Below, piece after piece: positions 11,361-22,300 of a DNA stretch of 29,742 bases. Numbering within the stretch: the stretch's first letter is position 1; each line of letters begins with the position of its first letter. A program made the translations under genes and the position numbers. Below the pieces are notes generated by a model. That model searched no databases, had not been told where the DNA came from, and saw only the letters and a list, made by a program, of their open reading frames with translations. This stretch comes from Entrophospora sp. SA101 (taxonomy: Eukaryota; Glomeromycota; Glomeromycetes; Entrophosporales; Entrophosporaceae). Location: NCBI GenBank assembly GCA_958430865.1, contig CAUDNR010000443.1, positions 1 through 29,742 on the forward strand, read 5' to 3'.

Positions 11361-12083
11361 TTAATTATTTGAGTTTTTTTTTTTGTGAGGAAGAAAGGCT
11401 TCTGATTTAAAATTTAGGTAAATAATAAATAAAATAATAAAATAAAGATTGTTTAATTTAATAATTAATTTAATTTAAATAATTTATTTAATTTTAGAAG
11501 AAAGAACAATAATAATGGAAATCATTCTTTTCTCCCAAATAAATTATTCAATTAAAATTTTTTTTTATATTTTTGTAAATATTAGAAATTTATTTTTTTA
11601 ATTTATTTTTAATTTAATTATTATTTTCCTGTAATGATTTTATTTGTATATTTTACCACTATAATTACTACTCCTACTTCTACTACTACAATAGACATTT
11701 ATTACTTATATAAAATATGAATTTATATAAATTTATATTAATAAAAAAAATTTGAGTTTAATCTCCAATAAAATAAAATAGTCTTGTGTTTCACCCAAAA
11801 ATATGATCAAGGTGTTATTATAGTGTTATATATGAATTTTACCATTATCCATTATAGGACTAACATAATCAGAATCTAGATCCATTCTGTCCACAAGTTC
11901 TACCACCTTTGTTATCTTGGAGTGAAAATTATATAAAAATCATAAAAATTTTAATTTTCATTCTATTGTATTTACACTATTCTCCGCAGGTAAATCAATA
12001 ATATTGTGCTTTGTGCTCAATAAAATGAATCAAATTCATTATCCATAATTGATAATGTTATTTATTGTATAATCCAAAAAAGT
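11361..12083. other. AT-rich intergenic stretch
   Basis: This is the downstream flank of the cyclin gene. Homopolymeric A/T runs are frequent, and a small imperfect CTACTAC-type run lies near 11665-11690. No gene is recognised. Confidence 0.45.
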
Positions 12084-13932
12084 TTAATCTATTTTAAAAA
12101 AAAAAAACAAATGAATGAATAAAATGCAATTGTAATTGAAAATTAAAATGATGCATCGTCGAATATCGAAACAGTTTTTTCCAAATTTTTCAAATTTTGT
12201 CCAATGTCCTTTTATACATGCAATGTCATTTACATGATTAGGCCCATATGTCTCTTCAAAAATTACTTCAAACTTGAACCTTTTGTTATCAGTGTATTTT
12301 CTGCTGGGGAAATTGCTTTCACCTAAAGTAAATTTAATAATGCTATTATTTCTACATTTGAAATTTTACAAAAAATTCTGGATACATAGTACAAGTTGCA
12401 TTATCGTTAAAAAAACTTTACCGTTGATGTGTTAATATGTTAATATTGCGAAATAAAAATCGGCAACAGGATTAATTGCTTGGTAGTTCCAAGTACTCTC
12501 CGATGGCAAATAATCATTAGATCCCTGACTAGTTCTCCTAGTCCAAAGACATTGACTAAAAAAATTTACTAAATAGATTTTTAAAAACATAAAACAATTT
12601 ATTTCAAGTCTTTAAAAAAAAAAAATTACACACAAACAATATACTAGACTTCTTATCACTCGAAACATTTTTTAACTCTCCTTTATCATGATAATATTGT
12701 TCAGGGATTCTATCTTTCCATAAATTTTAGTAGGAACCTTTTCCAAGTTTGGCCCTTCATTAACTTGATTCCATAGTCCTCTTTGTGTAAGGTGAGAAAT
12801 TAATTGCACTGATATCGAATTAAGACCAATTATGCCTGATAGAAGAAGGCCATCTTTTTTTAAATCTATATAATTTATTACTTGAAAAATACTTATTTAA
12901 GTTTTCTTTTTTTAAAAATTATTAATAAATTAATTATTAAAGAAAATAGATTAAGACAAAATGTTACTTTATTAATTTTCTTTATAGCATTCCTAACTAA
13001 CATCATTGGTAACGTTTTCGACGTTTGCATGATTTTCAATTTTTAATTCACATTTGAAATTGTAATAATTGGTTACTTTTTCATAAATTTCACATCTTCA
13101 AGATCCTTCCAAATGGATTTGCACTTCTTTCTATATAGCAAAATAACAAAAATGGACATTATTGGTAGAATCTCTGATGTTATAATAAATAATTTAAATC
13201 GTTTTCTGTAAAATTTGCATTGGATCGGTGTTAATGTTTAGTCCAAACTTAAGATTATGATATGAATATATTCCATTCGACCAAGTATTGAAGCACAGTT
13301 CGCAAATTAAAAGGCTTTAAATATATAACACTCAACTAATCGATATATTGACTCAAGCCGGGTTGTTCGCCAATAGGATTCAGAAGAGGCATTTGTTGAA
13401 AAATAGCTCAAGATTAAAAGGCCTTAAATATATAATACTCAACCAATCCTAGTGTCTGCACCTCGGTGGAGATATATTGACTCAAGCCAGGTTGCTCGCC
13501 AATAGGATTCAGAAGATAGGTATCTCACAATCCATAATGTGTTACATCATATATTTTAAATGTTTAATATATTTTAAGCTACTGTTCTTACTGCAACTTT
13601 GAATTTTTTCGCCAGCCTCTACCCATAAAATGTGTAAAGGTCTTATACTTTCCAAATTATCAAGAAAATTCACATGACCAACAAATATAATAAATCTTTT
13701 CGTAACATCTTTTTTTAATAATGATATTTATTAATGAATCTTTTCATTTTTAACCATATTTTGATGAAACCAATGAAATATAAGCAATGATGATAAAGTT
13801 GTAAAATTATTAATATTATCACTCACTATTATAATTACTAATTTTAAAATCCCGATTGTCGATCAAATTTATTACACGCATTTCTTGTGTGTTATAAAGT
13901 TTTTGTCGTAATTGTGCAAACATCGAGTTCAT
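12084..13932 (-). CDS. Unassigned multi-exon gene or recent pseudogene
   Basis: Protein-like minus-strand blocks can be spliced. Exon 1 (13932-13827) starts MNSMFAQLRQKLYNTQEMRV and ends at donor GTGAGT. Exon 2 (13708-13592) encodes FIIFVGHVNFLDNLESIRPL then HILWVEAGEKIQSC and ends at GTAAGA. Exon 3 (12865-12672) follows ATATAG, in the matching phase, with SGIIGLNSISVQLISHLTQR then GLWNQVNEGPNLEKV. Further blocks start after AG at 12555 (CLWTRRTSQGSNDYLPSEST) and 12322 (FPSRKYTDNKRFKFEVIFEE, then CIKGHWTKFEKFGKNCFDIR). I do not recognise the family; a secreted-effector-like or Crinkler-like protein is a guess. Odd points: exon 3 reaches a stop unless a weak GTTAAA donor is used, the 12555 block also ends in a stop, and the intron after exon 2 is about 725 bases. 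It may therefore be decaying. Confidence 0.4.
12972..13314 (-). pseudogene. Stop-riddled single-frame remnant inside the long intron
   Basis: One minus-strand frame reads CELCFNTWSNGIYSYHNLKF, then GLNINTDPMQILQ, then NIRDSTNNVHFCYFAI, KEVQIHLEGS, and CEIYEKVTNYYNFKCELKIE. It is broken by about four in-frame stops (near 13194, 13130, 13100 and 12994) without frame changes. This pattern suggests an old coding sequence decayed by point mutation, or low-stringency exons of the surrounding locus. The family is not recognised. Confidence 0.35.
13306..13516. repeat. Local tandem duplication of about 82-104 bases
   Basis: Copy 1 at 13306-13387 and copy 2 at 13413-13516 share ATTAAAAGG, AAATATATAA, then GATATATTGACTCAAGCC and CGCCAATAGGATTCAGAAGA. 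A few substitutions separate them, and copy 2 carries 22 extra bases (CTAGTGTCTGCACCTCGGTG plus GA). It lies in the presumed long intron of the minus-strand locus. Confidence 0.8.
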
Positions 13933-14039
13933 TTTTTGGTTGTTTTGAGTGATCTAAAATTCCGCAGGATGACAGAAACATAAAGTATGTCATTATGCAA
14001 AAATACTAATGAAACTTACAACCCTCGCCATACATTTAC

Positions 14040-14160
14040 GTAAAGTTGCGAAGTCTGTTAGTACAAGAGTAGTCTATTAAATTCCAAATATCAATTAAAA
14101 TCCTTGATTGTTCTTCAAAATGTGTAAATCTTATATTGATAAATATCCAGATTCTTTATT
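14040..14160 (-). other. Short coding-like block, unassigned
   Basis: A minus-strand frame reads FTHFEEQSRILIDIWNLIDY then SCTNRLRNFT before a stop. It is protein-like but has no start codon or clear splice sites. It may be related to the locus at 12084-13932 or be a remnant of something else. Confidence 0.2.
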
Positions 14161-14271
14161 TTTTTGAATTTCATGTCTTTGTAAACCATTAATATTTTTA
14201 TACTCATAAATTACCTTTAATTTGATTCTAATTTACAAAATCAAAGATTTAGATTTGGCTCATTCTTATAT

Positions 14272-14299
14272 TTATTATTATTATTATTATTATTATTAA
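14272..14299 (+). repeat. TTA trinucleotide microsatellite
   Basis: About eight or nine TTA/ATT units in gene-free DNA upstream of the Tc1-like element. Confidence 0.8.
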
Positions 14300-14675
14300 A
14301 TATTTGACTCTACAATAATAATATTTTGTCTCACAATGGGAGAATTTGGTAACTTTTTATATGAAACTTACAGATTGGTTCGAAAGTGAAAGTCGAGCCA
14401 ATCATGTATTTTCCCACAAAAAAAAAAGAAAATGCATATTGCAGTTATGCATACAAAAAATAGATTTAAGAGGAGTCAGAATGGATGGAAAGACAGCGCA
14501 TCCGTCCAGGAGAGGAAGGAAATGTAAAATATCCTCAATCTTACAACTATTTGAAGGTCATCAGACGTTAAGGGAGGAGAGTTAATAACAAAGCAGCATG
14601 ATATGGAAATGCTTAAAATATTAATATAGAATATATATGTTTATATTTACTTTTTTTGCTTGTTTTTTATATATA
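14300..14675. other. Gene-free flank of the Tc1-like element
   Basis: A 79-codon open frame at 14346-14585 has no recognisable similarity and is probably chance. Nothing else is visible. Confidence 0.35.
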
Positions 14676-15878
14676 CAGTGTGTAACGAAAATAATGGTGG
14701 TTTGCGATACAAATTAGAAAATAATAAATCGTTTGTTTACATAATTTACGAATTAAGTATTCGTTTGTTTACACTCTAAAAAACACGTAAATAAATAAAA
14801 ATTTATTGTTATTTTCACTTTTGCTAATTAAAATCTATAAAAACATGGTTAATACAAAGCTTGAAATGCAATGTAAAACTATTTTGCATTTTTGGCTCAA
14901 TGACATCCGTTCGGCCAAAGAAATATATCAATGAATAAGCATTCCTTTGCGTACTATCGAATGTAACCTCCAAAAGCTTAGAGAAACGGGTGGTAGACCA
15001 TCGAATGTTACACGAACTCTTGCACGTTCCTTGGTCAACATATTCGTCATAATTCTGCTTTAACAACCCGTCAACTTTCTTTATTAGCCCAGGAAAAGCA
15101 TAATATATCGATTTCTCATACTTCTATTTGGAGACATATGAAAAAAAGGGGTATGAGAGTTCTATACCTCTTGGAACCCCCATGCGAAAAGAATGGGCAT
15201 GAGACTATATGAACACTAACTGGGACAAAACAATATTCACAGATGGAACTGCTTTCGATCTTTTTAGAAACAAAGTTAGTAGATGGCACAAATATGGTAA
15301 TAGACCAACCCGACGTTTGCCAAAAGTGCATCAAAAGATAATGGCATGGGGTGGGATCTCATTAAAAGGTAGAACATCTTTATTTTGTTTTACCGATATC
15401 ATGAATGGCCCATATTATGTAAATATTTTGCAGACACAGCTTTTACCTGTTGCAAAAAACTTATGTGGTAGAGGTTGGCGTTTGCAACAAGACAATGATC
15501 CTAAGCACACTTCAAGTGTTGCGAAGGAATTCTTTGCCCAAAATAAAATTCGGGTCGTAGAGTGGCCATCCAATAGCCCCGATTTAAACCCTATTGAAAA
15601 TGTGTTGAAAAGCATATGCCACAAAACATTGACGAGTTAAAACAATTTATGGTTGAGGAATGGGAAAAAATCCCTCAAGTGACGATCAAAAATTTAATTA
15701 ATTCTATGAAAAATAGATGTGAACTAATTTTAGAAAATAACGGAGATAGAATTGGATATTGAATTTTTTTTTAAAATACACTATGAGCTCTTAAATAAAT
15801 CAAGTTACAGTTAATTATCTTTTATGGTTATCGAGATATGTAACTTTTTGTCACCGCCATTATTTTCGTTACACACTA
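14676..15878 (+). mobile_element. Decayed full-length Tc1-type (Tc1/mariner) transposon
   Basis: The ends are inverted repeats. The left end, starting 14676, is CAGTGTGTAACGAAAATAAT then GGTGGT. The right end (15853-15878, read inward) is TAGTGTGTAACGAAAATAAT then GGCGGT. The two match except for the outermost base and one internal base. Each end is flanked by TA repeats, consistent with TA target duplication. At about 1.2 kb it has typical Tc1 size and encloses a single broken transposase on the plus strand. The element is probably immobile unless a related active transposase acts on its ends. Confidence 0.88.
14844..15762 (+). pseudogene. Tc1-type transposase pseudogene (DDE_3 superfamily)
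   Basis: Reading starts at the ATG at 14844 (MVNTKLEMQCKTILHFWLND) and meets a TGA near 14931. It continues through a helix-turn-helix-like part (LRETGGRPSNVTRTLARS), then shifts frame near 15038 (RHNSALTTRQLSLLAQEKHN) and again near 15165-15200. The longest open block, 15209-15640, holds the catalytic domain: first Asp in FTDGTAF, second in QQDNDPKHTS, and Glu in SPDLNPIEN, spaced as DD34E, which is diagnostic of Tc1-type enzymes. A last shift near 15615 puts the C-terminus (DELKQFMVEEWEKIPQVTIK) in another frame ending at 15762. At least four lesions mean no functional enzyme is made. Confidence 0.9.
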
Positions 15879-16240
15879 TATATGAAGAACATGTAAATAG
15901 AAATAGATTGTACCATGGTTCCTAATTGATTATCAGTGGCTTTTTTAACAGATATTTTAATGGATACAGTAAAAATTGTAATATAATTTCTCATAAAGAA
16001 TGAAACATTTGAAAATAGTACTTTGAATTATTTGATTTGAAGCAAAGAAATTTATTGTGAATGGATTTGTGGTTTTAACAAATATTAGTATAATAATAGA
16101 ATCATTTATGGTAGAATCAATAATTAGATTTTTTTAAATGAATAATAATAAGATAAATCCATAATTTATCATATATAGTCCATACAAAGGGGATTTTTGT
16201 GTCGCGCAATTCTGATCAAAGTAAAATTTCAGATAGGAGG

Positions 16241-16330
16241 TACGTAAAAGTGCGATTTGATTTTTGATCCAGTAATACGCAAAGGTATGATCCAATTTTT
16301 GATACGGTGATACGTAAAAATGATACGTCA
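16241..16330. repeat. 35-base imperfect tandem repeat, about 2.5 copies
   Basis: Units start at 16241, 16276 and 16311 with TACGTAAAAG, TACGCAAAGG and TACGTAAAAA. The first two contain TTTTTGAT near the same offset. Copies differ at several positions. Confidence 0.65.
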
Positions 16331-16866
16331 AAGCATGGACAAATTTTATGACAAGAAAAAATGATACCGAAAGCGCAAACTATGCGAGAAAGGTTCCTAG
16401 AGATCCAAAACATAGCGTACAGTCGGTGATACCCCAATGTATTATTAATACAGAAAACTATATATTGTAAGAAATTTTGCTTTGGGGTATCATCAGGTAA
16501 TGTGCTATTCGGCACTACGTACCTCGTCCTCGATCGGTTTTCGAGTGCATTGTTTATAGTGATATAGGAAATACATATTTTTTTACAAATTGGTTTTTTT
16601 AGTCAACTAGTGGGTCTATTTATGCGTTTTTCATTGATTTATTAGACTACTAGCACATGATCACGAAATAGTCTAATTTATTAATAATTACATCATTACG
16701 TATTTGCAAACCAGGATGCTTTACATTCAATTCGGGCATGAAAAACGTTTGGCAAGCTGACAACCATAGTGAAATGAAAGGAATATAAAATTAACTAGGC
16801 ACCAACATAGGTATCTACTTATTTGTATGTAGATAACAGTCTCAAAGTACGATGCAAACGCGAACC

Positions 16867-16933
16867 AATCGTAAGTATGTAACAATCTAATCATAAGTAG
16901 GTAACAATATGTAAATATCTTTACCTACTTATG
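16867..16933. repeat. 22-base direct repeat overlapping a 13-base perfect inverted repeat
   Basis: Two 22-base copies, 16867-16888 (AATCGTAAGTATGTAACAAT, CT) and 16889-16910 (AATCATAAGTAGGTAACAAT, AT), are adjacent. Within the second, CATAAGTAGGTAA at 16892-16904 pairs perfectly with TTACCTACTTATG at 16921-16933 around a 16-base loop. Confidence 0.75.
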
Positions 16934-18337
16934 CTTATATTTTCTAAATTGGTTAAGCGTATTGAAACCAAAAATGTTTTTTGAACTGGATTCAAAAGGT
17001 CATTGCCAATACTGCTCGGCAGTGCATAAAATTCAGTTGGGATTTAGGATGGTTACACGCTGGAAATTATCCAATCAAACTTGAATATTATCAATTTTAA
17101 GTTGCCATATTAATATTGATATAGTATTAAATTGTCTTTATATTCGGTTTTAATGTAATCAATTAATTTAAAATTATATAAAATGAAAACTAAAAATGAA
17201 GGATATGTGATGAAGAATGGAATTAGGAGAGAAATGAAATATGCAAAATTTCAACGCCTGATTAATCAGATAATCGTGAATAATCGGCGAATGGAAACAA
17301 CCTCTAATACCAATTATGAGTTTTTTAATAGCTCTGGAATTTATCCGTCGTATTAAATTATTTAATCATTTAATAATAAATTAGAATTGATCTCTTTGAT
17401 CTTTTTGCATCCAGATTTTTTAATATTATTGTAAGATCTTGAAAGACTCATTACGAATGTCTTCTTAACATGAGTATTAAACCCAAAAATAATATATATC
17501 GTATAGTTTTGAATTATAAATATTCACTATGAATGAATGGTATTGATAATTTGTTATACTATTGTTATAAAGTGTGAACCCTAATTAAATCGTTTGCATA
17601 CGCATACCTTATCTAATCCAATCAATAGCCATGTTATGTGTTGTTATAGTTCTTCTACTTGGGTTATTTGATAAAGGCATCAATATATACATTTAATGCA
17701 TTCATCATCTACTATAACATAAATTATAAATCAATTACCATTAAATTGTTTATCATTAGGTTTTTTCTGTTTTTATTTTGCTCGCTTTCTAATTCTTTAC
17801 ATTTCCATTTTGGAATATATAAAATTAATACCAAGTAAATTGTGTCAAAATCGCGGATGCGAAAGGATGTAACAAGAATTAAGTTAAAAAAAGAGTCAAA
17901 GAACGTGAATATCCACAATGTCAATAACTGTGCAAGATCATTTAAAACGTTTGATCGTAAAAAAGAAGAGTGAAATTTTCGAAAGGAGTTTAATAATCCT
18001 AAATTGAAAAGTTTATATGCAAGTTCATATTCTCTTCGAATGGGAAAGGTTAGATTGCTTGATTTTTAATGAACGAATGCTGGCGAGAAGGAAGCCGAGA
18101 CATTGCAGGAAATCCAACGTTCAAGTTAATTGTAAGATAAAAAGGTTTTAACAAAAAAGAACATTCACTTAATATTAACCTTCGAATTATCGGAAAAGTC
18201 ACCATTACGTAATCACGTCAAATACACACACAACTGACTTGAATCATGGGAAAAATAGATGATACGTAGATCCGATACAGTTGTTTCCAATTTATCGTAT
18301 TTTTGATACTAAACGCAACAATAAGACGGCTTATAAA

Positions 18338-18550
18338 AGATGCCTTATATAAGGCTTTAAAAAAATTACCTGGTTGGATTTTTCATGTGCGCGAACAATC
18401 ATGGAAGCAGAAAACTTGTGAAAATTGAATACGTGCAGCTGATAAAGAGGATAGGTTATGGTATTGTTGGCGTTGTAAAAGGGCCTAGTTCTTAGTGACG
18501 ACAATGACAGAGAAGAGAGACGGTAATTTTGAGCAATATAGATAGTTGGT
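18338..18550 (+). pseudogene. Possible zinc-ribbon transposase N-terminal remnant
   Basis: A plus-strand frame with internal stops reads ALKKLPGWIFHVREQSWKQK, TCEN (stop) IRAADKEDRLWYCWRCKRA. The spaced cysteines and the W-x-C-x2-C-K pattern recall the zinc ribbon at the start of Merlin/IS1595-like transposases. No catalytic domain is visible nearby. The assignment is speculative. Confidence 0.25.
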
Positions 18551-19387
18551 TGTAAAAAAAGGAAAATTTATTCCCCTCGAATCTTTCATCTCTTTATAAT
18601 TGTTATTTACTACACTACAAAAAACCCTTTAAATAAATTATAAAAACATTATATCATTGTGACAACAACTTGTCCGAATAATAATTGTAATGTGGTGGTG
18701 GTGGTGGTTGTGGTACCAATAATGTTTTTAAAATTATAATAATATGTTGTATTAATATTCAACTTTATTTTATTTTTATCTTTTAAGTTTTTATTAAAGT
18801 TGTTCCTTGAGGATTTTTTCAAATATTATAATTGTTTTCTATTTTAATTAATTATAATTAAAGAAATATAAAAATAATCAAAATAATAACGTATTGGATA
18901 GAAATTTTGACTTTTTTTTGTTTGTTTTGCTCCTTTCAACCTAGAACCATTAATAGAAAAAATAAAGTGATTATTCACTCGAACGGGCAAGACAAACTGT
19001 TTTGGAATGTTGTGTCTAAAAAATCATCCGGCATTTACAAAGTAAGGATGGTTGTTGGTGAAGCTAAAGTTTAGAAAATGGAACAAATCTTTGGAAGATA
19101 AAAGGTTTTTAAGGTATCCGGTGTGAAATACGCAAATGAATCCATCAATCAAGTAATGTAAGTTGGTTGGTTGGCTTTGAGAATTGAGAACTTTTATTAA
19201 AATTTAATTTATTATTACTAATTAATTAGTTTGAATGTTCTTTAATAAAAAGGTAATAAATATTATACAAAAAAAGATTTTTAATATACAAAAATTATAA
19301 TAAGAAAAAAAATTTAAATCTATTTTTTTGCTTTAAAAATTATAATTTAAAATCTATTTCTTTTTATCCACAAATACAATACTGATT

Positions 19388-22300
19388 TTATTGATAGTAT
19401 CCACTTCTTCTATAACCACCAGCACCAGCACCACCGCCACCAACATGTGAACCACCATATGAAGAACCATGAGTAGAAGCAGCGCGCGAACCAGCCTTTG
19501 ATCTATACGATCTATCTGAAACCTTTGAACCTTGTGATTCATCTTCCCACAACTCTTGTTCATAATCTGACCATTTCTTTTTTGGAATACTCTTTGGATC
19601 AAATTTACCCTCGTCTGCTGGCAATACCTTCTTACCTCCTTTTTCACCAACCACAACACGCGTGTTACCCCATGAGAAATCATCAAAATGCCAAAATGCA
19701 TAAATTGGAAGATAAAATGAAAACAATGGCATTGCAAATATATACACAATCATCCATCCCACATGTTCCCATTTCCTACGTAAAATAAATATTACTGCCT
19801 GCAGACCATAAACAGCTCCTAATAACACTATCGAGGCAATTGGAATTGTTGTTGGATCTAGAATAATTGTATAGATCAGATACCCCATAAACAATAAAGT
19901 TGCTGGCATTATAATTGTAGCAAGCAAATCAAGCATAACAACAAATCTCAATGAAAAACAACAAAATCCACATAATTGAGGTAAGAATATAAGTTCCATA
20001 AGATTGTGCACTGTTGAATTGATCCATCTACGACGTTGGGATATCAAAACAGACCATTGTTCAGGTGCTGTGGTTTTACATTTTGCATCTGGCACAAATG
20101 TCAGCTTGTAGTTGGAAAAATGTTTCATCATCAATGTGGTCATGTATCGATCTTCACCAAGATGAAGCAAATTTTTCTTATGAAGTGTGTCAACAACGTT
20201 CTCAGAATAATCTTCAATCACTTGATTACTTATCAGTAAAGGTTTGTGCGTATCCGGTGTACGTACACGATACATACAGAAACAACCAGGCAAACAGGTA
20301 ACACTACCAAACAATGATTCAAAAGACTTTGCAAGATGATGAGATATAAAATATTCATATACTTGAATCATAGTAACCCATGACTTCTTCTCATTTGACA
20401 ATGTTGTTTCACCACATAATCCCATAATTTTTGTATCGTGAATGAATGCTGAAATCAGGCGATTCAACGAGTCTGGCATAACTTCTGTATCAGCATCCAC
20501 CATAAGAATATATTCATAGAAACTAGGATTAACCCCAATAACATATTTAATTTGATGATACATTTCCAATTCCAACGGTGTCATCTCTGTGTTGAAATGA
20601 ACTTTGTTCAAGAAATTCATCAATATCATTTGTGAATCTCTTTTACCACGATTACCGGGTCTGGATCGTTCACTTGATTTACCAACTTTTACTACAACAA
20701 TATATGGTACCACATGCCCGCTACACTCATACAAACCAGAATATATTTTGCCCATGTTGTGTTGCTTAGCACCATCACCCAATGACAAAAAGCTTAATGG
20801 TTCAGGATCTAGGTTAGGGTCCACTCCCAAAATGTCCAAAACTATACGAGGAGTTGGTTGGTCATTTCCACTTCCAATAATCATACCATCACATACTATA
20901 AATAACAGTTTCCTTTTGTCGTCATATCTCAAAACAGCCAAAGAGTCCAGTGTTTTACGCATTGAATCGTCACTTTCAGTGTAACATGGAACTTGACAAA
21001 TAACAAATTTATCGTGCTCTTCTGGTTCACGTTTAGTACCTAATTGCAGAGCAGCCAAAAACTTGAATGCTATAACTCCAACAATAATACCTGTAAACCC
21101 GAGTAAAATATATCTAGAGAATATACATTGTGGTGAACTACGATGATCCACTTTTCCAATATAAAACAAATTTTTAAAACAAGTCAATTGATTATTTTTG
21201 TCTTGTTGACTAATTGCTAATGCATTAAATTGTTTGCTAATATCTGTTCCTTTGCTTCCCACAAAAAGGTCCACGATATATTGATTAATGAACTCTGTGT
21301 TGACATTTGCAACAGGACCATCAGGACCCGTAGAAATTCTACCACCCATCACATAAGCAGTCAAATCATAGACATTGTCATTAAGGATTGCTACATTCTT
21401 ACCCTCAGAAAAGGCCATAAGTTGAACAGCGGCCGTTGAAAAACCTCTTTGACCAACAAGATGTTTGTTCCTCATCCTGTACTGAATTTCCTCAGCATAC
21501 CAATCGGGTCGATAATCGTCAGTGCTATAACGGAAATCATGATATCTTGCATTTACATCGGCAGTGTCGTTTGTCATCATCACTGATTGATCAACGCCGG
21601 GACAAAGAGCACTAATCTGAACAGGAAATAAAATTGAGGCATCCGCACCGCTGTATGACATTAATGTTTTTTGAGTAACGAATGCAGGAAAATGCAGAGG
21701 AGCAAATTCGGTTAGTGAAAATACATCTCCACGAATAGATATATATGTATTTTTGTTGTCATTCTCAAAAGAATGGTCAGCCAATTCGCTATCATTAAAT
21801 ATGAAAGCACGTGGACAAATTATTGCACCGAACACGGCAAGCATGAAGACAAGCACACATGACATGAATAGGATGATTATACACAATGCAACTTTTTCAC
21901 GCCACGCCATCTGTACGTCTTTACGCTTCATTCTACCACACCAAGATAAGAAACAGGGAGGAATCCACCAAGTAAGCATCCAAGTAAGTACGAGCCATTT
22001 TATACGAGCTGAAGTCATCTTCCTAGGCTTTTCTTCCTCTTCAGGAACAGTTTCTTGCTCAGAAAGCATTTTTTTCTTTTCCATTTCTATAAACATATTA
22101 CGTGATGGGGCATAAACCTCCGACCCGTAGGCAGAAGCAGTTTCATTGTATTGACTATATGAATCGTCTTGATAATAATCATCTTCTGATACGATCGAGC
22201 GATCATCATTTGAATAATAGGACTGTTGATCAAAACCTTTTGGTGGTGATGGATGATAATGACCAATTTCACTGAGAGAATGCTGAGACAAAGCGTCATC

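Larger units (their letters stand above)
15879..19387. other. Long gene-poor region between the Tc1-like element and chitin synthase
   Basis: No intact gene is seen. It holds a 35-base tandem repeat near 16241, a cluster of direct and inverted repeats near 16867-16933, and a possible zinc-ribbon remnant near 18338-18550. A GGT-rich run lies near 18692-18710. The right end, from about 19200, is probably the chitin synthase 3' untranslated region. Open frames at 16134-16515 and 17724-17924 show no recognisable protein. Confidence 0.45.

Noticed and set aside
14346..14585. 79-codon plus-strand open frame
   Set aside because: No recognisable similarity, Lys/Arg-rich chance composition, and no splice or promoter context.
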